A DNA stretch of 64,000 nucleotides from Lysobacter sp. TY2-98 (GCF_003367355.1 NZ_CP031413.1:2932001-2996000); one strand, 5' to 3'; shown: positions 23,844-33,820, counted from the stretch's first letter. Translations and numbers: made by a program. Notes: generated by a model from the letters alone, not told the origin.

Positions 23844-24867
23844 ATGACGCCGGCCGCGCCCGACCTCGACCAGCTGACCACGCCCTTCGCGTGGACCACG
23901 GCCGACGCGCGCATCGCCGGCTGCAACCTCGCGTTCGCACGCTGGCTTGGCGTGGGCGCACGCCGCCTGCTCGGCCTGCCGCTCACGGCGCTCGCCAGCG
24001 ACGGCGGCCTCGACGCGGTACTCGACCGCGCGGCCGAACCCGCCGACGCGCCGCTGCGCCTGCGTCGCCTCGGCCTGCGGTTTTCCGACGGCGCCGAACG
24101 CTTCTGCGATGCCTGGCTGAGCCGACGCGACGAGGGCTGGCTGCTCGAAGCGCATCCCGTCGACGAATTCCCCGACGATGATCCCGCGCGCCTGCCGTCC
24201 GCATTGAGCGCGGCCTTGCGCGGCCTCGCGCACGAGCTGCGCAACCCGCTCGCGGGCTTGAAGGGCGCGGCGCAACTGCTCGCACGCCGGCTCGATCCCC
24301 ACGATGCCGACGGTCATGCACTGACCTCGCTGATCGACGCCGAGACCGTGCGGCTCACCGCGCTGCTCGATCGCCTGCTCTCGCCGGCCCCCGCGCAGCC
24401 GCATGCACCGCTCAACGTGCACGGCGTGCTCGAGCGCGTGCTACGCCTCGCCGAATCCGACGCGGGCTGGGCGGTGCGCCTGGTGCGCGACTACGACCCC
24501 AGCCTGCCGGACATCGACGGCGACGCCGATCGCCTCACGCAGGCGACGTGGAACCTCGTGCGCAATGCGATCGAAGCCGGCGCGTCGCAGGTGACGCTGC
24601 GCACGCGCGCCGAACACGCTGCGCGCATCGGCGAACTCGTGCATCCGCTCGCGCTACGCCTCGATATTTCCGACGACGGCCGCGGCGTGCCGGCGGAACT
24701 CGCCGATCGCCTGTTCCTTCCGCTGGTGAGCGGGCGCGCGGAAGGCACGGGCCTCGGCCTCGCGCTGGCGCAGCAGGTCGTGCGCGAACATCGCGGCGCG
24801 CTCAGCTACCGCTCGCGTCCGGGCCATACCGTGTTCACGCTGCTGCTGCCGTTGCCGGAGCCGGTCG

Positions 24868-24875
<8 letters not shown>
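23844..24875 (+). CDS. ntrB: Nitrogen regulation sensor kinase NtrB (GlnL)
   Basis: This soluble kinase of 343 residues phosphorylates or dephosphorylates NtrC in response to PII and thus to nitrogen status. It has an N-terminal PAS domain (about 10-105), HisKA with His130 in [20 protein letters not shown], and a HATPase domain with NLVRNAIEAGA, DDGRGVP and GTGLGLAL. The motif and length match the GlnL family. There is no visible Shine-Dalgarno; the NtrC palindrome ends one base before the ATG. The stop overlaps the ntrC start by 8 bp. Divergence of the PAS region is normal in this family. Confidence 0.93.
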
Positions 24876-26277
<1,402 letters not shown>

Positions 26278-26334
26278 CTTCACCGCGCGCGAATGCGTGC
26301 GCCGCAGACTGTCGATCCTTCGCAGGAGACCGCC

Positions 26335-26922
26335 ATGAAGACATGCCTTGCCGTGATGACCTCCACGCTGCTGCTCGCCGGATGCGCGAGCACCGCGCCT
26401 GCACCCGCACCGTCGACGTCGCCCTCGTCCGCACCGGTCGCAAGCGTCGGCGTCGCGATGCCGCCGGTGAATTCCGCGGTGATCGCGCTCGCGCCCGCGT
26501 CGGGTTCGCTGGTCAGCGGTCGCCTGAGCGCAATGGCGATGACTGACGGCGTGCATATCACCGGCGACATCGGTGGCCTCGCGCCGAACAGCACGCATGG
26601 CCTGCACGTGCACGAGAAGGGCGACTGCAGCGCGGCCGATGCGACGAGTGCAGGCCCGCACTTCAATCCCGCCGGCAAGCCGCACGGCAATCCGTCCGCG
26701 GGAACGCATCACGCCGGCGACCTGCCGAACATCACCGCGGGCAGCGACGGCGTCGCGCACGTGAACCTGCACGTCGCTGGCGTATCGCTCGGCGGCGCCG
26801 CGGGGACGAACATCCTGGGTCGCGCGCTGGTCGTGCACGGTTCGGCCGACGACTACACCTCGCAGCCTGCGGGCAATTCCGGCCCGCGCATCGCTTGCGG
26901 CGTCGTCCGCGCGGGCGGCTGA
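26335..26922 (+). CDS. sodC: Cu-Zn superoxide dismutase lipoprotein SodC
   Basis: This periplasmic enzyme of 195 residues removes superoxide made outside the cytoplasm. The leader MKTCLAVMTSTLLLAGC ends in a lipobox, so it is probably membrane-anchored, and CAGGAGA precedes the ATG at 26335. The Cu/Zn ligands are present: HGLHVHEKGDC, GPHFNP, HHAGDLPN and the late His in LVVHGSADDY. The disulfide pair is the Cys in KGDC and the Cys in RIACGVV. A Pro/Ser/Ala linker separates the lipid anchor from the domain. It is followed by an acetyltransferase gene one base after its stop. Confidence 0.95.
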   Translation: MKTCLAVMTSTLLLAGCASTAPAPAPSTSPSSAPVASVGVAMPPVNSAVIALAPASGSLVSGRLSAMAMTDGVHITGDIGGLAPNSTHGLHVHEKGDCSAADATSAGPHFNPAGKPHGNPSAGTHHAGDLPNITAGSDGVAHVNLHVAGVSLGGAAGTNILGRALVVHGSADDYTSQPAGNSGPRIACGVVRAGG

Positions 26923-26923
26923 C

Positions 26924-27424
26924 ATGCTCGGCCATCTGCGTGTGCGCGACGCGGTGCCGACCGACGCCGGACGGCTCACGCAGTGGGCGTGCACGATGGC
27001 GCGCGAGACCGAAAATCTCGAACTCGATCCGAACATCGTGCTGGCGGGTGTCACGCAAGGCATCGCCGATGCGGCCAAAGCGCACTACATCGTCGCCGTG
27101 CATGAAGTGCAGGTCGCCGGCGGCGAAGTCATCGCCGAGCCGGTCGGCATGTTGATGACGACGACCGAGTGGAGTGACTGGCGCTGCGGTTACTGGTGGT
27201 GGATCCAGAGCGTGTACGTCACGCCCGAGCACCGTCGCGCCGGCGTGTTCCGCGCGCTGTATGCACACGTGCGTGCGCTGGCTGCTGCGCGTCGTGACGT
27301 GATCGGCCTGCGTCTCTACGTCGAGCACGAAAACGCCGACGCGATGGCGACCTACACCGCGCTCGGCATGCACGACACCGGCTACCGCATCTTCGAATCG
27401 ACCTCGCGCCGCGACACGCGCTGA
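26924..27424 (+). CDS. GNAT-family N-acetyltransferase
   Basis: This protein of 166 residues starts one base after the sodC stop. It has the GNAT fold: an N-terminal RVRDAVPTDAGRL strand-helix, a central strand WWIQSVYVTPEHRRAGVFRAL in which the R-R-A-G loop would bind acetyl-CoA, and a C-terminal YVEHENADAMATYTALGM motif. The substrate cannot be predicted, since the family acetylates small molecules, antibiotics or protein N-termini. Co-transcription with sodC is likely from spacing, but a shared role is not evident. Confidence 0.85.
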   Translation: MLGHLRVRDAVPTDAGRLTQWACTMARETENLELDPNIVLAGVTQGIADAAKAHYIVAVHEVQVAGGEVIAEPVGMLMTTTEWSDWRCGYWWWIQSVYVTPEHRRAGVFRALYAHVRALAAARRDVIGLRLYVEHENADAMATYTALGMHDTGYRIFESTSRRDTR

Positions 27425-27445
27425 GGGCGCGATTGCGCCGCACTA

Positions 27446-27474
27446 CGGCCGGCTGGGCGCAGCCGTCGGCCGCT
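27446..27474 (+). terminator. Probable terminator after the acetyltransferase gene
   Basis: CGGCCGGCTG and CAGCCGTCGGCCG form an imperfect GC-rich hairpin around a GGCG loop, followed by CTTT. It lies 22 bp after the acetyltransferase stop codon. Confidence 0.5.
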
Positions 27475-27664
27475 TTCACGCACGCGACCGCGACGGCCGT
27501 CACGCGACACGGCCGCTGCATGGGCCGTTCATGTGAAAACGGAGTGACGTGGCTAGGCTGTACTTCCGCTGCGCGCCGCCGATAGTTCGGCTGGGGGTCG
27601 CGTTCGGACCCCGTCGACATCATCGATCGCGCTGCATGGCGCGATGTTCCAGGAGTTCCGTGTC

Positions 27665-27943
27665 ATGCAGGTTATGGGCGCGACGCTGCGCAAGATCACT
27701 CTCAAGGATGGCCTCACCGCCATGCTCTTCAGCCTTGCGCTGACGGCCGGCCTCGCGGTCGCGTTCAAGTCCAGCGGTCGTGACATGTGGCAAGCCACCG
27801 ACGCGTTGATGCCGGTCTTCATCGGCGGTCTGGCGCAGGCCGCCGGCATCAATCCGGTGCGCAGCCCCTTGCTGCTCGCGCTGGTCGCCGCAGGCGCGGC
27901 GGTGGCGATGCTGCTGACCAAGCTGGCCCTCGGCACGCTCTGA
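27665..27943 (+). CDS. Small membrane protein of unknown function
   Basis: This protein of 92 residues is not recognised. The ATG at 27665 is chosen because AGGAG lies 9 bp upstream; an in-frame ATG at 27644 lacks a ribosome site. Two hydrophobic stretches (LTAMLFSLALTAGLAVAF, and LLLALVAAGAAVAMLLTKLA) suggest two membrane helices joined by a loop with GGLAQAAGINPVRSP. A strong terminator follows, so it appears to be monocistronic. Codon use matches its neighbours, so it is probably a genuine gene. Confidence 0.65.
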   Translation: MQVMGATLRKITLKDGLTAMLFSLALTAGLAVAFKSSGRDMWQATDALMPVFIGGLAQAAGINPVRSPLLLALVAAGAAVAMLLTKLALGTL

Positions 27944-27968
27944 CGTACCGCGGCAGCGCAGGTGTTCG

Positions 27969-27993
27969 ACGGCCGCCGCGAGGCGGCCGTTTT
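27969..27993 (+). terminator. Terminator after the small membrane protein gene
   Basis: A perfect 9-bp stem (ACGGCCGCC with GGCGGCCGT) with a GCGA loop runs directly into TTT. It sits 25 bp after the stop codon. Confidence 0.85.
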
Positions 27994-28091
27994 CGTTGGG
28001 TGCGTGTGCGGCTGAACGATCGCGTGGGCGATTCACCGCGCTTTGGCGACGCGCACCGCAGCGTCGGCGCGTCTTCCCACGGAATCCTGCC

Positions 28092-28727
28092 ATGGCCCGC
28101 CGACTCACCAGCGCCGAGCAACTCGCCGAACTCATCGAAGGCATCGACATCGCGATGTTCACCACCGTCGGCCCGGACGGCTGGCTGGTGAGTCGTCCGC
28201 TGTCGACGCAGCAGGCAAGCTTCGATGGCGAACGCATCTGGTTCTTCACCGAAGCCGACAGCCCGAAGATCGCCGAGATCCGTCGACGCAAGAAGGTCAA
28301 CGTCGCCTACGCGTCGAAGGACGCGAACACCTACGTGTCCGTCGCCGGCGAAGCGCGCATCAACCGCGACCGCGCGAAGATCGAATCGCTGTGGAGCGAT
28401 GCGATGAAGGCATTCTTCCCCAAGGGCGTGAACGATCCCAACCTCGTGCTGCTCGAAGTGCAGGTGCGCAGCGCCGAGTACTGGACCGGCCCGAAGACCG
28501 GCGTCGGCAAGCTGCTCTCGTTCCTCGTCGCGCGCGTGACGAAGAAGGAAGAGCTGATGGGTGAGAACCGCATCCTCGACCTGCGCGACGGACGCCGCCG
28601 TGCGCTCAAGCCGCCGTCCGACAAGTCCGCGGGCGGGCGCTCCAAGACCGCGGCGAAGAAGGCCGCCGCGGGCGTGCTGACGCGCGCCAAGCCGAAGTCG
28701 ACCGCTCGGGGCCGCACCGTCCACTGA
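28092..28727 (+). CDS. Pyridoxamine 5'-phosphate oxidase-fold general stress protein
   Basis: This protein of 211 residues belongs to the FMN/F420-binding split-barrel family often annotated as general stress protein 26. The barrel runs over about residues 1-160, with IAMFTTVGPDGWLVSRPL, IWFFTEADSPKIAEIRR and VNVAYASKDANTYVSVAG. A flavin or heme is the likely cofactor; the reaction is unknown. Residues after about 175 form a Lys/Ala/Arg-rich basic tail resembling histone-like tails and perhaps binding nucleic acid or membrane. The ATG at 28092 is the first good start. Confidence 0.85.
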   Translation: MARRLTSAEQLAELIEGIDIAMFTTVGPDGWLVSRPLSTQQASFDGERIWFFTEADSPKIAEIRRRKKVNVAYASKDANTYVSVAGEARINRDRAKIESLWSDAMKAFFPKGVNDPNLVLLEVQVRSAEYWTGPKTGVGKLLSFLVARVTKKEELMGENRILDLRDGRRRALKPPSDKSAGGRSKTAAKKAAAGVLTRAKPKSTARGRTVH

Positions 28728-28824
28728 TCCGTCGCCGCCATCCGTCGGCGGAGCGCATCACCGGCGTTGCGGCGTCATGCCGCAGGCGCATGCTGCCGAC
28801 GTCGGTCCTCCGCGGAGGTGCGCG

Positions 28825-29052
28825 ATGAAGGCGTTGAACGTGGTGACGCTGGTGCTGCTGGTGCTCGGCGGCCTCAACTGGGGCCTGATCGGGCTGCTGC
28901 AGCTCGATCTGGTCGCGCTGGTGTTCGGCGGCGCGGACTCGCCGCTGTCGCGCATGGTCGATCTGTTCGTCGGCAGCGCGGCGCTGTGGCAACTGCTGCG
29001 CTGGATGCGGGTCAGGCGTCGCTTGCAGCCGGCGTCGGCGACGACCGGCTGA
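28825..29052 (+). CDS. DUF378 small membrane protein
   Basis: This protein of 75 residues belongs to the DUF378 (YuzA-like) family. It has the typical MKALNVVTLVLLVLGGLNWG start with the conserved GGLNWGL motif, a second hydrophobic helix (MVDLFVGSAALWQLL) and a basic C-terminal tail. Function is unknown for the whole family. The ATG at 28825 has GGAGG upstream (CGCGGAGGTGCGCG). It converges on the next gene with only 7 bp between the stops. Confidence 0.8.
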   Translation: MKALNVVTLVLLVLGGLNWGLIGLLQLDLVALVFGGADSPLSRMVDLFVGSAALWQLLRWMRVRRRLQPASATTG

Positions 29053-29059
29053 GTCGATC

Positions 29060-29968
29060 TCAGGCGAGGGCGTCGAGCGCGTCGGCGCCGGCGTCGCAAT
29101 GCACGAAGTTCACCGGCACGCCGTGCGCCTGCAGCACGGCGGCGAGCTGGCGTTGCCGCGCTTCGAAGTGCGCGTGCTGGCGGAATGCACGCTGGCGGCA
29201 TTCGTCGGTGATGCAGTCGAGGCCGACCGCGTAACGCTGCTGCCAGGCTTGCGTCGAAAACATCGCGATGCGCGCTTCGCCGTCGGTGTAGTGCACGAGT
29301 GGCTCGGGCGGTGTGTCGAGCCAGGCGTCGGCGTCGGGCGCGAGCAGCGCGGTTTCGATGACGGGCCACAGTGGCGCGAGCCCCGCGTGTTCGTACTGCA
29401 GCGAGGTCATCGCCGCGAGGTCGTGCACGGTGAGGTAGCGCGCGTGCTCGACCTGCAGGCCGAACATCGACTGCGCGGCGAGCGCGGTCGCTGCGCCGGC
29501 CATGCCGCGTTCGAGCAGTTCGTGCTCGAACAGGTCGCCGACCGGCGCGACGCGTTCGGGGTCGCCGGTCAGTACGAACGGGACCAGGCGCAGCGGGCCG
29601 CCCGCGAAGTCGGGCTGCGGCGTCAGCGCGCCGGGCAGGCCGCCTTCGTGCGCGCCGAATGCGATGACGCGGCCCCGACTGGAACCCGGCGCACGCGCGG
29701 CGAGGTCGTCGAGTTCGCGATGCAGCGGCCAACCCGGGCGCAGCACTTCGACCGGGTCGTAGTGCGCGCCCACGATCACCAGTTCGAGTTCGGCAGCGCC
29801 CGGCGCGAAGGCGGCGAGGTCGGCGGCGATCAGCGCGGCGAGTTCGCCGGCCTGGGCCTGGCTGACGCGGTTGTCGCGGACGGGGGCGTCGCCGGCCAGT
29901 TCGAGCGCGAGGGCGCCGAGCACGTGGAGGTTGCCGGCGGCGTCGGTCGCGGGGGGAAGTTCGGTCAT
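29060..29968 (-). CDS. Conserved-looking protein of unknown function
   Basis: This protein of 302 residues is not assigned to a family. There is no signal peptide or membrane helix. Notable parts are ELVIVGAHYDPVEVLRPGW near residue 65, a GGPLRLVPFVLTGDPE segment, and a His/Cys-rich end that includes CITDECRQRAFRQHAHFEARQ and NFVHCDAGADALDALA. Codon use and length support a real gene. The start at 29968 is the only ATG that avoids an upstream extension of improbable composition. It is divergent from the thiolase gene and shares an 87-bp intergenic region containing a 10-bp palindrome. Confidence 0.7.
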   Translation of the reverse strand: MTELPPATDAAGNLHVLGALALELAGDAPVRDNRVSQAQAGELAALIAADLAAFAPGAAELELVIVGAHYDPVEVLRPGWPLHRELDDLAARAPGSSRGRVIAFGAHEGGLPGALTPQPDFAGGPLRLVPFVLTGDPERVAPVGDLFEHELLERGMAGAATALAAQSMFGLQVEHARYLTVHDLAAMTSLQYEHAGLAPLWPVIETALLAPDADAWLDTPPEPLVHYTDGEARIAMFSTQAWQQRYAVGLDCITDECRQRAFRQHAHFEARQRQLAAVLQAHGVPVNFVHCDAGADALDALA

Positions 29969-29985
29969 CAGTACGCTGGCGTGTG

Positions 29986-29995
29986 GTAGCGCTAC
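29986..29995. promoter_or_regulatory. Palindrome in the divergent promoter region of the thiolase gene
   Basis: GTAGCGCTAC is a perfect 10-bp palindrome in the 87-bp gap between two divergent starts. It may be an operator shared by both genes. No regulator can be assigned. Confidence 0.35.
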
Positions 29996-30055
29996 ACTCG
30001 CTGCATTATGCCCGCGGCGCCGCGCGCGCCACGTCATCGACCCACGAGGCCTTCC

Positions 30056-31333
30056 ATGCTGCTGCATCGTCCCGTCGCCGTGCTCGGCGGTGTCCGCATT
30101 CCCTTCTGCCGCCAGAACACCGCGTATTCCGACGTCGGCAACCTCGGCCTGTCCGTGCGCGCGCTCGGCGCGCTGGTCGAGAAGTACGGCCTGCAGGGCG
30201 TGCAGCTCGGCGAGGTCGCGATGGGTGCGGTGATCAAGCATTCGTCGGACTGGAACCTCGGCCGCGAGGCGGCGCTGTCGTCCGGCCTGTCACCGCTGAC
30301 GCCGGGTATCACCCTGCAGCGCGCCTGCGGCACCTCGCTCGATACCGTGGTGCACATCGCCAACAAGATCGCGCTGGGCCAGATCGACGCCGGCGTCGGC
30401 GGCGGTTCGGACACGACGTCCGACGTGCCGATCGTCTACGGCGCCAAGCTGCGCCGCCGCCTGCTCAAGGCGGCCGCGGCCAAGACCGTGGGCGAGAAGC
30501 TGCGCGCGTTCGCCGGCTTCAGGCCGAGCGAGCTGAAGCCGGATTTCCCCGGCGTCGCCGAGCCGCGCACCGGCAAGTCCATGGGCCAGCACTGCGAGGA
30601 CATGGCCAAGGAATGGCACATCCCACGCGAAGCGCAGGACGAACTCGCGCTGTCCTCGCACCACAAGCTTGCCGCGGCGTACGAGCGCGGTTTCTTCGAC
30701 GATCTCGTCGTGCCGTTCCGCGGCGTGTCGCGCGACAACATCCTGCGTCCCGACACCACGCTCGCGAAGCTCGCATCGCTCAAGCCCGCGTTCGATCGCA
30801 CCAGCGGCCGCGGCACGCTGACAGCGGGCAACTCGACGCCGCTCACCGACGGCGCCGCGACCTGCCTGCTCGCGAGCAATGAATGGGCGCAGGCGCGCGG
30901 CCTCGAACCGCTGTGCTGGATCCGCGACGCCCAGGTGGCGGCGGTCGATTTCGTTGCCGGCGAAGGCCTGCTGATGGCGCCGACGGTGGCGGTCGCCGAG
31001 ATGCTGACGCGCAACAACCTGACGCTGCAGGACTTCGACTTCTACGAGATCCACGAGGCGTTCGCCGCGCAGGTGCTGTGCACGCTGCGTGCGTGGGAGA
31101 GCGAGGAGTACTGCCGCAACCGCCTCGGCCTGCAGCACGCCATGGGCTCGATCGATCCGGCCAAGCTCAATCCGAACGGTTCGTCGCTGGCGACGGGCCA
31201 TCCGTTCGCGGCGACCGGCGCGCGCATCGTCGCCACCGCGGCGAAGGAGCTGGCGCAGCGCGGTGGTGGTCGCTGCCTGATCTCGATCTGCACCGCTGGC
31301 GGCATGGGCGTGGTCGCCATCCTCGAGCGTTGA
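30056..31333 (+). CDS. Acetyl-CoA C-acyltransferase (thiolase, FadI-like)
   Basis: This thiolase of 425 residues cleaves 3-ketoacyl-CoA or condenses acyl-CoAs, most likely in fatty acid beta-oxidation. The nucleophile is Cys91 in LQRACGTSLDT. The other active-site residues are the His in IHEAFAAQ, the His in ATGHPFAATGARI and the C-terminal Cys in ISICTAGGMG. Length and the insertion after about residue 130 fit the FadI group better than the shorter biosynthetic PhaA thiolases. No fadJ-type partner lies next to it. The ATG at 30056 is used. Confidence 0.9.
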   Translation: MLLHRPVAVLGGVRIPFCRQNTAYSDVGNLGLSVRALGALVEKYGLQGVQLGEVAMGAVIKHSSDWNLGREAALSSGLSPLTPGITLQRACGTSLDTVVHIANKIALGQIDAGVGGGSDTTSDVPIVYGAKLRRRLLKAAAAKTVGEKLRAFAGFRPSELKPDFPGVAEPRTGKSMGQHCEDMAKEWHIPREAQDELALSSHHKLAAAYERGFFDDLVVPFRGVSRDNILRPDTTLAKLASLKPAFDRTSGRGTLTAGNSTPLTDGAATCLLASNEWAQARGLEPLCWIRDAQVAAVDFVAGEGLLMAPTVAVAEMLTRNNLTLQDFDFYEIHEAFAAQVLCTLRAWESEEYCRNRLGLQHAMGSIDPAKLNPNGSSLATGHPFAATGARIVATAAKELAQRGGGRCLISICTAGGMGVVAILER

Positions 31334-31343
31334 GGTCACTGCG

Positions 31344-31361
31344 GCGGCCGCGTGCGGCCGC
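31344..31361 (+). terminator. Possible terminator after the thiolase gene
   Basis: GCGGCC and GGCCGC pair around a 6-nt loop 10 bp after the stop codon, followed by TTCGC. The stem is short and the T-run is poor. Confidence 0.4.
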
Positions 31362-31426
31362 TTCGCAACCCCGGTAAGGTCGGCCGGCCGTTGAGAACGG
31401 CACCCCAATCTTTCCGGAGTCGTGCA

Positions 31427-32458
31427 ATGCGCCGTCGCCTTGTAGTTCCCGTCGTTTTGCTCCTGCTGAGCGTGGGTTGCAGCAACAAGGAGCAGGCGGC
31501 GGATTCGGCCGCGGCGGGCGCCGACGTCGCCGCGTCGCGCGGTGCCGCGATGCAGGCGGCGGCCGATGCCGAAGGTGTAGCCGCGCCCGCCGCGCCGGCT
31601 GCCGTAGCTGAAGCCACAGCCGCGGCTGCCGTGGCCGCGGCAAAGTCGAACACGACGGGCCCCGGTGTCGATCCGGACGCCATGGGCTCCGCCGCGATGA
31701 CGCAGAACGTCGGCACCCGGCGCTTCATCCGCACCGCCCAAGTCGATGCGCAGGTGCGCGATGTCCAACGCGCGGTGATTCGCATCACCGACCTCGCCGC
31801 CGCGCAGGGCGGCTTCGTGACGCGCGATGACGTCACCACGTCGATCGATCGGGTCGAAACGCGTCCCCTCGGCAACGAGCGCCTGGTCGAACTGTCGACC
31901 TACACCATGCGCGGCGACCTGCAGGTACGTGTGCCCAGCGATCGCGCGCAGATGTTCCTGCGCAGCGTCGCCGGCGAACTCGAGTTCCTCGATCGGCGCC
32001 ACTACGAAGCACTCGACGCGCGGTTCGAACTGCTGCGTCGCGAACTCACGCGCCGGCGGCATGACCAGGCGCAGGCTGCGATGGGCGACGCCGCCGCTCA
32101 GAACGGCAAGATCGCCGACAAGGCCGATGCGATCGAACGTCGCGCCGATCAGCAGACCGCGCGCGACGAAGCCATCGTCGAGCAACGCACCTACGAGGAT
32201 CGTGTCGAATTCGCCACGCTGGAATTCAACCTGCGGCAGGCGCAGCTCGTGCGTCGCGCGGAACGTCCGGATGTCGACGCGATCCTCCGTCACGAACGTC
32301 CGAACCTGCTGGCGCGCCTCAGCACCGCGATCGCTGATGGCGGACGCGGACTGCTCGATCTGCTCGTCACGCTCGTGGCGGTGTGGCCGCTGTGGCTAAG
32401 CCTCGCGATCGTCGTGGCGGCGGTGCGCGCATGGAAGCGTCGCTCGCGACACGCTTGA
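31427..32458 (+). CDS. DUF4349 lipoprotein
   Basis: This protein of 343 residues has a lipoprotein leader (lipobox LSVGC) and then an Ala-rich low-complexity linker to about residue 90. The DUF4349 domain (about 105-340) starts with RRFIRTAQVDAQVRDVQRAV, contains a long coiled coil, and ends in a membrane helix (LLDLLVTLVAVWPLWLSLAI) with a basic tail. Proteins of this family have no assigned biochemical function. The combination of an N-terminal lipid anchor and a C-terminal helix suggests a periplasmic loop held at the inner membrane. TTTCCGGAG precedes the ATG. Confidence 0.85.
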   Translation: MRRRLVVPVVLLLLSVGCSNKEQAADSAAAGADVAASRGAAMQAAADAEGVAAPAAPAAVAEATAAAAVAAAKSNTTGPGVDPDAMGSAAMTQNVGTRRFIRTAQVDAQVRDVQRAVIRITDLAAAQGGFVTRDDVTTSIDRVETRPLGNERLVELSTYTMRGDLQVRVPSDRAQMFLRSVAGELEFLDRRHYEALDARFELLRRELTRRRHDQAQAAMGDAAAQNGKIADKADAIERRADQQTARDEAIVEQRTYEDRVEFATLEFNLRQAQLVRRAERPDVDAILRHERPNLLARLSTAIADGGRGLLDLLVTLVAVWPLWLSLAIVVAAVRAWKRRSRHA

Positions 32459-32464
32459 AAGAAC

Positions 32465-32501
32465 GAACGCCTGCGCCACCGACGAGGTGACGCAGGCGTT
32501 C
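32465..32501. terminator. Bidirectional terminator between the DUF4349 gene and hemY
   Basis: A perfect 11-bp stem (GAACGCCTGCG with CGCAGGCGTTC) plus an inner CACC/GGTG pair lies between two convergent genes whose stops are at 32458 and 32516. Confidence 0.8.
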
Positions 32502-32515
32502 TCCCCCGCGACCGG

Positions 32516-33748
32516 TTACTGCAGGCGCGTGCTGCCGCGCGGATCGCGCAGTGGATCCAAGCGGCGTGACACGCCTGCGTCAGGCGCAAGATCCACCAAC
32601 GCATCACCGCGCGCACTCCGCAACGCATTCGCGTAGGCCACACGTGCGCGGCTCTCGTCACCGTTGGCGGCATAACCGTGACCGAGCAGCTCCCAGGCTT
32701 CCGGGCCAGCGTCGTGTTGGATCGCATCGTGAAGCGTGCTCTCCGCGCCCAGCCAATCGCCGTGTGCGTATTGCAGGCGCGCGCGGCTCATCAACAGACC
32801 GGGACTGCCCGGGTGCTCGTTGAGCCAGCGCTCGATGCGCGACGCGCGCTCGTCGAGGCGCCCGATCGACAGGCGTCCGTACAGCGCAGCCAGCGATTCG
32901 TCCCAGTGCGCGTCCAGCGATTGCTCGATCGCGCGCGAGGCGGCGTCGTCCCAGTGCAGTGCAGCGGCGCGCTCCGCATACGCGGCAACCACCGCGGGAT
33001 CGTGGCGAAGCGCTGACGACACGCTGTCCCAACGCGACGCCAGCGCATTGCCATCGGCTGCGGCCAGCAGCGCACCGCGCGCCCAGCGCGCTTCGAGCCG
33101 CGGCAGGTCGGCTTCCGGCACGGCGTCGGCTTTGCGCAGCGCACCGAGCATGCCGTAGGCATCGTCGTAGCGGCCGAGTTCGGCCAGTGCCTGCGCGCGC
33201 AGTGCGAGCCCACGCGGGGGCAGCGGTTGTGCGGCGCTGGCGTCGAGTGCTGTCAGTGCGTCGGCCGGACGCTGATGCGCGAGAGCGAGTTCAGCGAGCG
33301 CGACCGCACGCAACGCGGGATGCGTCGACGCGAGTGTGTCGACGTGCTGCTGCGCGAGCACCGGCTCGCCGCGCGCAGCGGCGGCGCGGGCGGCGTGCAC
33401 GCGCGCGATCGCGAGCGTGTCGGGGTCGTCGATGGTCGCGAGCGAACGCTCCGCGCGGTCCCAGCGACCGAGGTGCATGTCTTCCAGCGCAGCGCCGAGC
33501 CGCGCACGTTCGACGCGCTCGCGACGGCGGCGCAATGCGATGCCCGGCGCCGCGAGCAGGCGAACCAGCAGCCACGCACCGGCGAAGATCGCCAGTCCGA
33601 TCGCGATGGCGCGTGGCAGGGTGGTGGTGTAGTCGGTGCCGCCATAACGCATCAAGACCAGGCCCGGCTCAGGCAACAACACCTGCGCGGCAAGCGCGAT
33701 GGCGAGGACGGCGACCGTCCAGAGCAGCAGACTGCGGATGAACGACAT
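32516..33748 (-). CDS. hemY: HemY-like TPR membrane protein of heme biosynthesis
   Basis: This protein of 410 residues has two N-terminal membrane helices (about 5-25 and 43-65), the HemY N-terminal domain with VLMRYGGTDYTTTLP, and a tail of TPR helices. HemY proteins of this type are linked to heme biosynthesis by gene order, but their exact role is unsettled. They differ from the protoporphyrinogen oxidase also called HemY. It lies 72 bp downstream of hemD, and no hemX gene lies between as in many proteobacteria. Confidence 0.88.
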   Translation of the reverse strand: MSFIRSLLLWTVAVLAIALAAQVLLPEPGLVLMRYGGTDYTTTLPRAIAIGLAIFAGAWLLVRLLAAPGIALRRRRERVERARLGAALEDMHLGRWDRAERSLATIDDPDTLAIARVHAARAAAARGEPVLAQQHVDTLASTHPALRAVALAELALAHQRPADALTALDASAAQPLPPRGLALRAQALAELGRYDDAYGMLGALRKADAVPEADLPRLEARWARGALLAAADGNALASRWDSVSSALRHDPAVVAAYAERAAALHWDDAASRAIEQSLDAHWDESLAALYGRLSIGRLDERASRIERWLNEHPGSPGLLMSRARLQYAHGDWLGAESTLHDAIQHDAGPEAWELLGHGYAANGDESRARVAYANALRSARGDALVDLAPDAGVSRRLDPLRDPRGSTRLQ

Positions 33749-33790
33749 GGCGACGCCTCAGCGTGAACGCGAGGCCACCAGTCTCGGCAG

Positions 33791-33810
33791 CACGGGCGGG
33801 AGAGCCCGTG
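33791..33810. other. Small hairpin between hemD and hemY
   Basis: CACGGGC and GCCCGTG form a 7-bp stem with a 6-nt loop in the 72-bp spacer of the hemD-hemY pair. There is no T-run on the transcribed side, so it may be an mRNA processing or attenuation element rather than a terminator. Confidence 0.35.
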
Positions 33811-33820
33811 AAAAGCCGCT

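Noticed and set aside
23434..23847. Frame overlapping the SnoaL gene and ending at MVQ-stop next to ntrB.
   Set aside because: Its body is Arg-rich shadow coding. Only the final ATG-GTG-CAA-TGA mini-ORF is of interest, and it is discussed with the NtrC site.
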